The notes below the pieces were generated by a model. That model saw only the letters and a list, made by a program, of their open reading frames with translations, was not told the origin of the DNA and searched no databases. This document shows positions 1 to 8,226 of a DNA stretch of 38,104 nt, one piece after another. Position numbers and translations under genes: made by a program. The stretch's first letter is position 1. Each line of letters begins with the position of its first letter. The stretch is from Comamonadaceae bacterium (GTDB lineage Bacteria; Pseudomonadota; Gammaproteobacteria; Burkholderiales; Burkholderiaceae_C): assembly GCA_027486255.1 (NCBI GenBank), contig JAIXPL010000048.1:1-38104 (forward strand), written 5' to 3'.

Positions 1-656
1 ACGTTGTCGAACCACACCTCGTTGACCTCGCACTCGCCGTCGAGCAAGCGGATGGGCCGCACCGTGACACCGGGCGAACTCATGTCGATCAGCAGGAAGG
101 AGATGCCGGTCTGGGGCTTGCCCTCGCTGCTGGTGCGTACCAGGCAGAAGATCCACTCGCCGTACTGGCCCAGGGTGGTCCAGGTCTTCTGGCCGTTGAC
201 GATGTACTTGTCACCCTGCCGCTCGGCACGGCATTTGAGCGAGGCCAGGTCAGAGCCTGAGCCAGGCTCGCTGTAGCCCTGGCTCCACCACACCTGGCCG
301 CTGGCGATGCCCGGCAGGAAGCGCTCCTGTTGCGCCCGGCTGCCGAAGGCCATGATGACGGGCGCCACCATCACCGGCCCAAAGGGCACGACGCGGGGTG
401 CGCCGGCCAGGGCACATTCCTCTTCGAAAAGGTGGCGCTGCACCGCATTCCAGCCTGGCCCGCCGAATTCTTTCGGCCAGGCATGACCCAGCCAGCCCTT
501 GGCGCCCAGAATCTTCGCCCAGCGCTGCATGTCCTCGCGCGAGAGCTTGAGGCCCTGGTGCACTTTGTGCGCGATGTCGGTGGGCAGGTGCTGCCGCACC
601 CATTGGCGGATGTCTTCCCGGAACTGCTGCTCCTGGGGGGTGAAGGCGAGGTCCAT
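1..656 (-). CDS. Acyl-CoA dehydrogenase, N-terminal part (cut by window edge)
   Basis: Flavoprotein that desaturates acyl-CoA thioesters at C2-C3 and passes electrons to ETF; cytoplasmic. Only the first 218 codons are present; the rest lies before base 1. The start ATG (654-656) gives MDLAFTPQEQQFREDIRQW, the usual opening helix of the family, and AGGAG lies about ten bases upstream of it. The FAD-binding signature GYSEPGSGSDLASL lies near residues 132-145, followed by the beta-domain start YIVNGQKTWTT. The sequence resembles the broad group used for branched, cyclic or steroid acyl chains as much as fatty-acid beta-oxidation enzymes, so the substrate is unknown. It is divergent from purN across 111 bases. 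The catalytic Glu lies outside the window. Family call is firm; specificity is not. Confidence 0.93.
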   Translation of the reverse strand, partial: MDLAFTPQEQQFREDIRQWVRQHLPTDIAHKVHQGLKLSREDMQRWAKILGAKGWLGHAWPKEFGGPGWNAVQRHLFEEECALAGAPRVVPFGPVMVAPVIMAFGSRAQQERFLPGIASGQVWWSQGYSEPGSGSDLASLKCRAERQGDKYIVNGQKTWTTLGQYGEWIFCLVRTSSEGKPQTGISFLLIDMSSPGVTVRPIRLLDGECEVNEVWFDN

Positions 657-715
657 CGTGCGCTGTCTCCTGGTGGCCGGCATGGCAGGTTGCCGGGTGG
701 ATTTTTAGCATGCCC

Positions 716-730
716 CAGGACTTGGTCCTG
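716..730. promoter_or_regulatory. Short palindrome between acyl-CoA dehydrogenase gene and purN
   Basis: CAGGAC-TTG-GTCCTG is a perfect 6+3+6 palindrome in the 111-base divergent gap. On the minus strand an A-rich -10-like element (TAAAAA, complement of 702-707) lies downstream, so the palindrome would sit about where the -35 region of the dehydrogenase promoter belongs. It could be an operator. No regulator gene is adjacent, and a 12-base match can arise by chance in GC-rich DNA. Confidence 0.22.
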
Positions 731-767
731 TCGCGGCTGTGATGGGGTCGGCCTCTACACTTGAGTC

Positions 768-1382
768 ATGTCCGTTGTCGCCGCGCCCCTGCCTTCGAAA
801 AATATTGTCATCTTGATCTCAGGCGCCGGCAGCAACATGCAGGCCGTCATTGAGGCGGCCGCGCAGCAGCAGTGGGGGCCGCGGCTGGGCGCACGTGTGG
901 CAGCGGTGCTCAGCAACCGGCCCGATGCGTCTGGCCTTGCGCATGCTCAGGCGGCGGGCGTGGCCACCGAGGTGCTGGACCACCAGGCCTTTGCCACGCG
1001 CGAGGCCTTCGATACCGAGCTGATGCAGCGCATCGACCGCCATGCGCCGGCGCTGGTGGTGCTGGCGGGTTTCATGCGCATTCTCACGCCGGGCTTCGTG
1101 CGCCACTATGAGGGGCGCTTGGTGAACATCCACCCCTCTTTGCTGCCGGCTTTTACCGGCTTGCATACCCATCGCCGTGCCATCGAGGCGGGCTGCGTGG
1201 TGGCAGGCGCCACGGTGCACCTGGTCACCGCCGAGCTGGACCACGGACCCATCCTGGCGCAGGCGGTGGTGCCGGTGCTGCCCGATGACACCGAGCAGAC
1301 GCTGTCTGCGCGTGTGCTCCTGCAAGAGCACAAGCTCTACCCGACGGCGATCCACGATCTGTTGGCCTCGCTCCCCGCGTAG
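768..1382 (+). CDS. purN: Phosphoribosylglycinamide formyltransferase (GAR transformylase)
   Basis: Transfers the formyl group of 10-formyl-tetrahydrofolate to glycinamide ribonucleotide, the third step of purine synthesis; cytoplasmic. The 204-residue length fits the family. The phosphate-binding loop is ISGAGSNMQAVIEA (residues 17-30). The catalytic trio of the family is seen as Asn120 and His122 in VNIHPSLLP and Asp158 in ELDHGPIL, with the folate-site GLHTHRRAIEAG between them. The ATG at 768 keeps the beta strand KNIVILISGAGSN about ten residues from the start, as expected. No Shine-Dalgarno is visible, and a TACACT hexamer ends only six bases before the ATG. The gene is convergent with prfC and stands alone rather than in a pur operon. 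Confidence 0.97.
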   Translation: MSVVAAPLPSKNIVILISGAGSNMQAVIEAAAQQQWGPRLGARVAAVLSNRPDASGLAHAQAAGVATEVLDHQAFATREAFDTELMQRIDRHAPALVVLAGFMRILTPGFVRHYEGRLVNIHPSLLPAFTGLHTHRRAIEAGCVVAGATVHLVTAELDHGPILAQAVVPVLPDDTEQTLSARVLLQEHKLYPTAIHDLLASLPA

Positions 1383-1384
1383 CA

Positions 1385-1400
1385 GCCCGGCTCTCCGGGC
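1385..1400 (+). terminator. GC hairpin just after purN, possible terminator
   Basis: GCCCGG-CTCT-CCGGGC forms a perfect six-pair stem starting two bases after the purN stop codon. No T-run follows, so it may only protect the 3' end or may help a rho-dependent stop. Confidence 0.3.
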
Positions 1401-1440
1401 GACGGGTGCCTTTGCACGGACACCGGTCTCACGCCCCATC

Positions 1441-1456
1441 GCCGAGGGGACTCGGC
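1441..1456 (-). terminator. Small hairpin downstream of prfC, possible terminator
   Basis: GCCGAG-GGGA-CTCGGC is a perfect six-pair stem lying 29 bases beyond the prfC stop on the minus strand, in the gap between two convergent genes. There is no T-tract on either strand, so intrinsic termination is doubtful. Confidence 0.22.
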
Positions 1457-1484
1457 TCCATCAGGCGGACGCTGAACGCGCGCT

Positions 1485-3095
1485 TTACATCTTGGACTGA
1501 AACACCAGACCCGCGTGCTCGCGCAGGGCGTGGAACTTGATCTTGGGCCACTGCTGCTCGACGGCGCGCAGCGTGGCGCTGTGGTCCACCAGCAGGGTGG
1601 GGGCGTCCACCGCATCGAGCGCGACGCGGTGCTGGTTGGCATCCATGAACTTTTTCAACTCGTTCGGCTCGTCAGAGGTGACCCAGCGCGCCAGGTTGAA
1701 GTGGCTGGCCGTGATGCGTGCCTTGACACCGTATTCATGCTCCAGCCGGTGCGCCACCACCTCGAACTGCAGCTGTCCCACCGCACCCAGCAGCAAGACC
1801 GAGCCAGCGATCGGGCGGAACACCTGGATCGCGCCTTCTTCGCCCAGTTGGGTCAGGCCCGCGCGCAACTGCTTGGTGCGCAGCGGGTCGGCCACTTCCA
1901 CGGCGCGGAACATCTCGGGCGCAAAGAAGGGCAGGCCCGTGAACTGCAGCATCTCGCCTTCAGTAAGCGTGTCGCCCAACTGCAGCACGCCGTGGTTCGG
2001 AATACCGATGATGTCGCCGGCAAAGGCGGTGTCGAGCAGCTCGCGGCGCTGGCTCATGAAGCTCACCACGGTGTTGGGGCGCAGCTCCTTGCCGCTCCTG
2101 ACCACCTTCAGGCGCATGCCGCGCTGAAACTCGCCCGAGGCCACTCGCAGGAAGGCGATGCGGTCGCGGTGGGCGGGATCCATATTGGCCTGGATCTTGA
2201 ACACCACGCCGGAAAATTTCTTTTCCTCCGGCTGCACCACGCGCTGCATCGAGGGGCGCTCGGCGGGGGCGGGGGCGAGGTCGACCAATGCGTCGAGCAC
2301 CTCCTGCACACCGAAGTTGTTGATGGCCGAGCCAAAGAACATGGGCGTTTGACGTCCAGTGAGAAAGGCCTCTCGGTCGAACTCGGGCGTGGCCGCCGCC
2401 ACCAGCTCGATCTCTCCTTGCGCCTGGGTGTATTCGGCGCCGAAGCGTTCCACGGCCACCGGGTTGTCCAGACCGTCCAGGATTTCATCGTCGCCGCCAG
2501 CCTTGTCTTCGCCGGGGCTGAAGACGCGCATGCGGTCCGTGCGGCGGTCAAACACGCCGTGGAAGAGCTTGCCCATGCCCACGGGCCAGGTGAAGGGCAC
2601 CACGGTCATGCCGAGCTCGCGCTCGATCTCGTCCATCACGGCCATGGGGTCCTGCACCTCACGGTCCATCTTGTTGACGAAGGTCAGGATGGGCGTGTTG
2701 CGGGCCCGGCACACCTGCAAGAGGCGCCGTGTCTGGGGCTCAACACCGTTGGCCGCGTCAATGACCATGAGCGCCGCATCCACAGCCGTGAGCACGCGGT
2801 AGGTGTCTTCGGAGAAGTCCTGGTGGCCGGGGGTGTCCAGCAGGTTGATGACGCAGTCGCGGTACTCCATCTGCATGGCCGAGGAGGCCACCGAGATACC
2901 GCGCTGCTTTTCAATCTCCATCCAGTCCGAGGTGGCGTGGCGCGCGGCCTTGCGGGCCTTGACGCTGCCGGCGATTTGGATGGCACCCGAGAACAGCAGC
3001 AGCTTTTCCGTCAGCGTCGTTTTGCCGGCGTCGGGGTGGGAAATGATGGCAAAGGTGCGGCGGCGCTGGACCTGGCTGGCGATTTCTTCAGACAT
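1485..3095 (-). CDS. prfC: Peptide chain release factor 3
   Basis: Ribosome-bound GTPase that speeds release of RF1/RF2 after peptide hydrolysis. Length 536 residues matches RF3. GTPase motifs are visible: G1 HPDAGKTT (20-27), switch region QRGISVASS (about 64-72), G3 DTPGHQDF (87-94) and G4 NKMD (141-144). The segment WMEIEKQRGISVASSAMQ is typical of RF3 rather than of EF-G or LepA. Domain 2 and the C-terminal domain are complete (LLLGAVGQLQFEVVAHRLEHEYGV near residues 434-457). The ATG at 3093-3095 gives MSEEIASQVQRRRTFAIISH, with the GTPase strand starting near residue 14. The upstream 277 bases hold an inverted repeat and no gene. A 556-codon frame on the opposite strand is a shadow. Confidence 0.98.
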   Translation of the reverse strand: MSEEIASQVQRRRTFAIISHPDAGKTTLTEKLLLFSGAIQIAGSVKARKAARHATSDWMEIEKQRGISVASSAMQMEYRDCVINLLDTPGHQDFSEDTYRVLTAVDAALMVIDAANGVEPQTRRLLQVCRARNTPILTFVNKMDREVQDPMAVMDEIERELGMTVVPFTWPVGMGKLFHGVFDRRTDRMRVFSPGEDKAGGDDEILDGLDNPVAVERFGAEYTQAQGEIELVAAATPEFDREAFLTGRQTPMFFGSAINNFGVQEVLDALVDLAPAPAERPSMQRVVQPEEKKFSGVVFKIQANMDPAHRDRIAFLRVASGEFQRGMRLKVVRSGKELRPNTVVSFMSQRRELLDTAFAGDIIGIPNHGVLQLGDTLTEGEMLQFTGLPFFAPEMFRAVEVADPLRTKQLRAGLTQLGEEGAIQVFRPIAGSVLLLGAVGQLQFEVVAHRLEHEYGVKARITASHFNLARWVTSDEPNELKKFMDANQHRVALDAVDAPTLLVDHSATLRAVEQQWPKIKFHALREHAGLVFQSKM

Positions 3096-3170
3096 AACCA
3101 GCCATTATCGGGGAGGGTTGGTTCGTCTTGGGTCACCCGGCAGGCGCAGTTCGCAGACTGTCCACCGCCT

Positions 3171-3349
3171 GCGCGTGGACGCTGACGCGGGCTACCCGGC
3201 TCCGCGAATGTCCCCCGGGCCTGCGGCCCTCCGCCTTTATTTCGCTGCGCCGGGCAGCCCACGCCAGCGTCCTGGCCAGAGGTGACGCTCGCAAAGCCGG
3301 CCCGGGGGACATTCGCGGAGCAGAGTGCCGCCGCGCCAGTCTCACGCGC
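3171..3349. repeat. Large inverted repeat in the gene-free stretch 3096-3372
   Basis: Bases 3199-3221 and 3299-3321 are a perfect 23-base inverted repeat (core CTCCGCGAATGTCCCCCGGG) separated by 77 bases. The symmetry continues outward imperfectly: GCGCGTG at 3171-3177 matches the complement of 3343-3349, and CTGACGCGG at 3182-3190 matches the complement of 3331-3339 with one mismatch. The whole could fold as a long stem with arms of about 50 bases. No transposase is present and I see no clear target duplication. The centre (3222-3298) contains a short imperfect hairpin but no convincing gene. It looks like a dispersed REP/MITE-type element; no second copy was noticed in the window. The several short frames crossing it in all phases look like translation artefacts. 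Confidence 0.72.
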
Positions 3350-3372
3350 CAGCCGAGGCAGGCCGAGGCCAG

Positions 3373-3630
3373 TCAAGAAAGAGGAGGCTCGGCCGGCCCC
3401 TGCCATTTGAAACGCGGCTGCCTCACGCCATCGATCTCCACCTCTTCCAGGAACATGGCCGCCGGCCGCACCCACAGGCCCCGCTGGCCATAGAGCGCGC
3501 GGTACAGCGTCATGGGCTCCAGGCTCTCGCTGTGGCGCACCGTGCCCAGCACCTGATAGGCCAGACCCTTGTAGTGCAGGTACAGGCCGGGCGGGGTTTC
3601 AAGGAGGGTTGGTAGGTCGTGGTCTGACAT
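3373..3630 (-). CDS. DUF1653 family small protein
   Basis: An 85-residue cytoplasmic protein of the DUF1653 family, whose function is not established. The hallmark is seen from residue 14: PPGLYLHYKGLAYQVLGTVRHSE, then MTLYRALYGQRGLWVRPAAMFLEEVEIDG and a closing PRFKW, all in the family order. Length equals that of typical members, so the domain is the whole protein. I chose the ATG at 3628-3630 (MSDHDLPTLLE) because longer frames would run into rsmB, which starts on the other strand only 37 bases away. No Shine-Dalgarno is clear. The pairing with rsmB may mean shared control from a very short divergent region. Confidence 0.88.
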   Translation of the reverse strand: MSDHDLPTLLETPPGLYLHYKGLAYQVLGTVRHSESLEPMTLYRALYGQRGLWVRPAAMFLEEVEIDGVRQPRFKWQGPAEPPLS

Positions 3631-3656
3631 GGGGAAAGCGGCGGGCAGCCGGATGG

Positions 3657-3662
3657 GACAAT
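3657..3662 (+). promoter_or_regulatory. Possible -10 element of rsmB
   Basis: GACAAT lies five bases before the chosen rsmB ATG (3668), inside the 37-base gap between the DUF1653 gene and rsmB. If used, transcription would begin at or next to the start codon. No good -35 is present at 16-18 bases, so this is weak. Confidence 0.22.
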
Positions 3663-3667
3663 GGGGC

Positions 3668-4921
3668 ATGCATCCTAAGGCCCTCCTGGACAGCGCAGCC
3701 GAGTTGCTGAAGCTGGTTCTCCGTTTTGACCACCCGGCCGACGCCGTGGTCTCCCGTTTTCTGCGCGAACACCGCCTGGGCCCGCGCGAGCGCGCCACGG
3801 TGGCTGAAACCGCGTATGCCGTGCTTCGCAAGAAGACCTTGTTCAATTACCTGGCGCAGCACGGCAGTGGGCCCTTGGAGCGCCGCCTGGCCATCCTGGG
3901 CTTTGCTGCCGACCGCGATTTCCTCTACAGCGCCCTCACGGCGCCCGAAAAAGAGTGGCTGCAACGCTGCGACCAGGTCAAACCCAGCGAGCTGATGGAC
4001 CTGCACCGGCACAACCTGCCGCAGTGGCTGGTCGAGCCCCTGAAGTCGCAGCTTGGCGCCGAATTCGACGCCCTGACCCACAGCCTGAACGAGCTGGCGG
4101 GCCTGGACCTGCGCGTCAACACCGTCAAGGCCAAGCGTGCTGAGGTGCAGCAGCAGCTGGCCAAGCTGGGCATCAAGTCCGAACCCACGCCGTATTCCCC
4201 CTGGGGCCTGCGCCTGGCCGACAAGCCGCCGCTGACCAAGCTGGACCTGTTTGTTCAGGGCGCCATCGAGGTGCAGGACGAAGGCTCCCAGCTGCTGGCC
4301 TGGTTGCTGGACGCCAAGCGGGGCGAGATGGTGGTGGATTTTTGTGCCGGCGCCGGCGGCAAGACCCTGGCCATCGGCGCGACCATGCGCAACACCGGGC
4401 GGCTGTACGCCTTCGACGTGTCGGCCCACCGGCTGGAGGCGCTCAAGCCCCGCCTGGCGCGCAGTGGCCTGTCGAATGTGCATCCGGTGGCGATTGCCCA
4501 TGAGCGCGACGAGCGCATCAAGCGCCTGGCCGGCAAGCTCGACCGGGTGCTGGTCGATGCCCCCTGTTCGGGCCTGGGCACGCTGCGCCGCAACCCTGAC
4601 CTGAAGTGGCGGCAGAATCCTCAGGCCATCGAGGAAATGGCGGCCAAGCAAACCGCCATCCTGCAAAGCGCTGCCCGGCTGCTCAAGCCCGGCGGGCGCC
4701 TGGTGTATGCCACCTGCAGCATCCTGCAAGCCGAAAACGAGGCCGTGGCCCAGGCCTTCAGCCAGGCGCAGCGGGATTTCAAGCCTTTGTCCGCCCCTGC
4801 TTTGTTGGGCCAGCTGGGCCTGAGCGATGCCCAGCAGCTGTGCTCGGGGGAGTACCTGCGCCTCTGGCCCCATCGCCATGCCACCGACGGTTTCTTTGCG
4901 GCAGTGTGGGAGCGGACCTGA
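3668..4921 (+). CDS. rsmB: 16S rRNA (cytosine-967-C5)-methyltransferase RsmB
   Basis: SAM-dependent enzyme that methylates C967 of 16S rRNA. The N-terminal ~200 residues are helical RNA-binding sequence. The Rossmann core starts at VVDFCAGAGGKT (222-233, SAM motif I). The two cysteines of the RNA m5C family are Cys300 in DAPCSGLGTLRRNPDLKWR and Cys350 in YATCSI; one forms the covalent RNA adduct and the other helps release it. At 417 residues it is slightly shorter than E. coli RsmB. Two in-frame upstream starts (3629, 3653) exist; ATG 3668 (MHPKALLDSAAELL) is preferred because it avoids overlap with the divergent DUF1653 gene and fits the usual N-terminus. No Shine-Dalgarno is seen. No fmt or def is adjacent, unlike in E. 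coli. Confidence 0.95.
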   Translation: MHPKALLDSAAELLKLVLRFDHPADAVVSRFLREHRLGPRERATVAETAYAVLRKKTLFNYLAQHGSGPLERRLAILGFAADRDFLYSALTAPEKEWLQRCDQVKPSELMDLHRHNLPQWLVEPLKSQLGAEFDALTHSLNELAGLDLRVNTVKAKRAEVQQQLAKLGIKSEPTPYSPWGLRLADKPPLTKLDLFVQGAIEVQDEGSQLLAWLLDAKRGEMVVDFCAGAGGKTLAIGATMRNTGRLYAFDVSAHRLEALKPRLARSGLSNVHPVAIAHERDERIKRLAGKLDRVLVDAPCSGLGTLRRNPDLKWRQNPQAIEEMAAKQTAILQSAARLLKPGGRLVYATCSILQAENEAVAQAFSQAQRDFKPLSAPALLGQLGLSDAQQLCSGEYLRLWPHRHATDGFFAAVWERT

Positions 4922-5014
4922 GCCTTTCGGGTTTAAAAATACCAATTTTGGCGACAGATGGCGGCCAGATAAGCCGTTTCTGGCGGTAAAAGTCGATCGC
5001 CGGCTGATTTTGGC

Positions 5015-5043
5015 TTGGTCTTTTGAGTCCCCCCGCCTACAAT
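5015..5043 (+). promoter_or_regulatory. Sigma-70 type promoter of the desaturase gene
   Basis: TTGGTC (5015-5020) and TACAAT (5038-5043) are separated by exactly 17 bases, giving the best-looking promoter in the window. Transcription would start near 5050, leaving a leader of about 50 bases with AAGGA at 5090-5094 before the ATG. The stretch 4922-5014 is AT-richer than its surroundings and contains a small GCCAGA/TCTGGC inverted repeat that might terminate rsmB or bind a regulator. Confidence 0.65.
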
Positions 5044-5101
5044 CTCAGGAGTTTTGGGATGCGGCACGCCTGTGTTGCGCCGGAGCTTGAAGGACTGATT
5101 G

Positions 5102-6301
5102 ATGATTTTCTTTGACGCCGCCCTGGAGTGGCTCGCCCACGGCCTTTGGGACCTCGCCTGGTGGCAAATGGTTTTATTCACCCTGGCCCTGACCCACGTC
5201 ACCATGGCCAGCGTGACCATCTTCCTGCACCGTCATCAGGCGCACCGCGCTCTGGACCTGCACCCCATCGCTTCGCACTTTTTCCGTTTCTGGCTCTGGC
5301 TGACCACCGGCCAGGTGACCAAGGAGTGGGCGGCCGTGCACCGCAAGCACCACGCCAAGTGCGAGCAGGCCGACGACCCGCACAGCCCGCACATCCACGG
5401 CATCAAGACCGTGCTGACCCAGGGCGCCGAGCTCTACCGCGCCGAGTCTAAGAACAAAGAAACCATGGCCCGCTTCGGCCATGGCACGCCCGACGACTGG
5501 ATCGAGCGCAACCTCTACACCCGCTATTCCTGGCAGGGCGTGGGCCTGATGATGATCATCAACCTGGCCCTCTTCGGTGCGGCTGGCCTCGTGGTCTGGG
5601 CCGTGCAGATGGCTTGGACGCCCATCATGGCGGCCGGCATCATCAATGGGGCCGGCCACTACTGGGGCTACCGCAATTTCGAGGCGACCGACGCGAGCAC
5701 CAACCTCTCGCCCTGGGGCATCATCATTGCCGGCGAAGAGCTGCACAACAACCACCACACCTACCCGACCTCGGCCAAGCTGTCGATCAAGCCCTATGAG
5801 TTCGACATCGGCTGGATGTACATCTCCATCCTCAAGAGCCTGGGCCTGGCCAGCGTCAAGAAGGTGCCGCCCAAGCTGCAGCTGGGCAGTGTGCAACCCG
5901 TGGCCGATGAAAAAACCCTGGAAGCCGTCATCGCTCACCGCTACGAGGTGATGGCCGGTTATGCGCGCGAAATGCGCCGCACGGCCAAGGCCGAACTGGC
6001 CGCACTCAAGGCCCGCCAGGCGGATGTCTCGGTAATGCGCGTGGCCAGCCGCTGGCTGCACCGTGACGAGGAGAAGGTGCCTGCCGTGGCCCGCCCTCAG
6101 ATCGCCCAGGCCCGCGCCGAGCACCCGGTGCTCGACAAGATGGTCACCATGCGCGAGGAACTGCGCCAGCTCTGGATGAGCACCTCCTCCTCGCGCGAGC
6201 AGCTCACTGCCGACCTGCAGGCCTGGTGCCAGCGCGCTGAAGCCAGTGGCATCGCGGCGCTGCAGCAGTTCGCACTCAAGCTCAAGGCTGCTCGTACCTG
6301 A
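5102..6301 (+). CDS. Membrane fatty acid desaturase (acyl-CoA delta-9 type)
   Basis: Di-iron integral membrane enzyme that introduces a double bond into fatty acyl chains and so adjusts membrane fluidity. The three histidine boxes of the stearoyl-CoA desaturase group are present: HRHQAH (43-48), HRKHH (80-84) and HNNHH (215-219), plus His186 in NGAGHYWGYRNF. Hydrophobic segments lie near 20-41, 55-70, 145-170 and 172-186. After the third box comes a C-terminal extension of about 150 residues (250-399), rich in Ala, Arg and Glu and probably helical, that the catalytic core does not need. The start is ATG 5102 with AAGGA seven bases upstream; an in-frame TTG directly before it is less likely. 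It is a single-gene unit with its own promoter and terminator. The electron donor is not in the window. Confidence 0.93.
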   Translation: MIFFDAALEWLAHGLWDLAWWQMVLFTLALTHVTMASVTIFLHRHQAHRALDLHPIASHFFRFWLWLTTGQVTKEWAAVHRKHHAKCEQADDPHSPHIHGIKTVLTQGAELYRAESKNKETMARFGHGTPDDWIERNLYTRYSWQGVGLMMIINLALFGAAGLVVWAVQMAWTPIMAAGIINGAGHYWGYRNFEATDASTNLSPWGIIIAGEELHNNHHTYPTSAKLSIKPYEFDIGWMYISILKSLGLASVKKVPPKLQLGSVQPVADEKTLEAVIAHRYEVMAGYAREMRRTAKAELAALKARQADVSVMRVASRWLHRDEEKVPAVARPQIAQARAEHPVLDKMVTMREELRQLWMSTSSSREQLTADLQAWCQRAEASGIAALQQFALKLKAART

Positions 6302-6323
6302 TCAGCGCGCTGCGGTCGTTCAC

Positions 6324-6351
6324 AAAAGCCACCCCTCGGGGTGGCTTTTTT
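6324..6351 (+). terminator. Intrinsic terminator after the desaturase gene
   Basis: AAAAGCCACCCC pairs with GGGGTGGCTTTT around a tight loop and is followed by a T-run (6346-6351). It begins 23 bases after the stop codon. The A-run on the left side lets it work on the minus strand as well. Confidence 0.92.
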
Positions 6352-6413
6352 CATGGCCCGTGTGCGTGCATCCGGGTGGAGTGGATTCTGGCCATCAAAA
6401 ACAGCTCGGCAAG

Positions 6414-6447
6414 AAAAAACCCGCCGTCTTGCGAGGGCGGGTTTTTT
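6414..6447 (-). terminator. Intrinsic terminator after rpmG
   Basis: AAAAAACCCGCC (6414-6425) pairs perfectly with GGCGGGTTTTTT (6436-6447) around a ten-base loop. On the minus strand it follows the rpmG stop by 16 bases and ends in six T residues. The symmetry makes it usable in both directions, as a second stop for the desaturase transcript. Confidence 0.93.
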
Positions 6448-6463
6448 CAAGGGAAGACCTGAA

Positions 6464-6631
6464 TTACTTCAGCTTCACTTCCTTGTATTCGACGTGCTTG
6501 CGCGCCTTGGGGTCGAACTTCAAGATCAGCATCTTTTCAGGCGTGGTCTTTTTGTTCTTGGTGGTCGTGTAGAAGTGGCCCGTGCCGGCGGTGGACTCGA
6601 GCTTGATTTTTTCGCGTGCGCCTTTTGCCAT
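6464..6631 (-). CDS. rpmG: 50S ribosomal protein L33
   Basis: A 55-residue protein of the large ribosomal subunit near the E site. The translation reads [20 protein letters not shown], continues with [21 protein letters not shown] and ends EYKEVKLK, the typical zinc-free (C-minus) L33 of proteobacteria with no CxxC pairs. It starts 11 bases after rpmB, and its ribosome-binding site TAAGGAG includes the TAA stop of rpmB, which suggests translational coupling. The conserved rpmB-rpmG order and a strong terminator mark a two-gene operon. Confidence 0.97.
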   Translation of the reverse strand: MAKGAREKIKLESTAGTGHFYTTTKNKKTTPEKMLILKFDPKARKHVEYKEVKLK

Positions 6632-6642
6632 GGTGCTGCTCC

Positions 6643-6876
6643 TTAGATTTCGCCGCGGGCGCGGAGGTCGGCCAGGACGGAGTCAATGCCGTTCTTGTCG
6701 ATCAGACGCAGACCGGCATTGGTGATGCGCAGGCGCACCCAGCGGTTCTCGCTCTCGACCCAGAAACGACGGTATTGCAGGTTCGGCATGAACCGGCGCT
6801 TGGTTTTGTTGTTGGCGTGGGAAACGTTGTTTCCCACCATGGGCTTTTTGCCCGTGACTTGACAGACGCGTGCCAT
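6643..6876 (-). CDS. rpmB: 50S ribosomal protein L28
   Basis: A 77-residue large-subunit ribosomal protein. [20 protein letters not shown] at the start and [20 protein letters not shown] in the middle are characteristic of bacterial L28. It is first in the rpmB-rpmG operon. The ATG at 6874-6876 was chosen over a longer in-frame opening because L28 begins with this sequence; GAGTG, a weak Shine-Dalgarno, lies upstream. The upstream region to trxB has no gene and may carry the leader described separately. Confidence 0.97.
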   Translation of the reverse strand: MARVCQVTGKKPMVGNNVSHANNKTKRRFMPNLQYRRFWVESENRWVRLRITNAGLRLIDKNGIDSVLADLRARGEI

Positions 6877-7051
6877 GAGGACACTCCAGTAAAAAAAGTT
6901 GGCAGCCCGAAGGCCGCACCTCGCCGATGTCCTGTGCTGTGCCGCCTGCCCCAGATGGAGAACTGGGGGCGGCTCCGGCTCACCGGCGGTCAAAGGTCTT
7001 TTGCATGGCCCGGGGTTTCAAGGCCCCACGCCGAGCAAACCAAAGATTCTA
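6877..7051 (-). promoter_or_regulatory. Putative promoter and leader of rpmB-rpmG
   Basis: The complement of 7046-7051 reads TAGAAT, a good -10, but the -35 position is poor. If used, the operon would have a leader of about 160 bases. Within it, 6949-6954 (CCCCAG) and 6963-6968 (CTGGGG) form a six-pair hairpin with an eight-base loop. Ribosomal protein operons are often controlled through such leaders, but nothing here identifies a specific mechanism. Confidence 0.3.
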
Positions 7052-7093
7052 CCCGATTCCAGCCCGCTGGCGCGGACAGCCCCGGCAGAGGCT

Positions 7094-8197
<1,104 letters not shown>

Positions 8198-8226
8198 TCA
8201 TCTGCGGTAAGCTTCCGGGCTGCCCC

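Noticed and set aside
3171..3349. CRISPR array or insertion sequence at the inverted repeat.
   Set aside because: There is one pair of inverted arms rather than spaced direct repeats, no cas or transposase gene, and no visible target duplication.
3011..3493. Small frames in several phases across the inverted repeat, for example 3128-3493 (+) and 3133-3345 (-).
   Set aside because: They follow the repeat arms, are Arg/Pro/Ala-rich, lack ribosome-binding sites and overlap prfC or the DUF1653 gene. The repeat explains them better.
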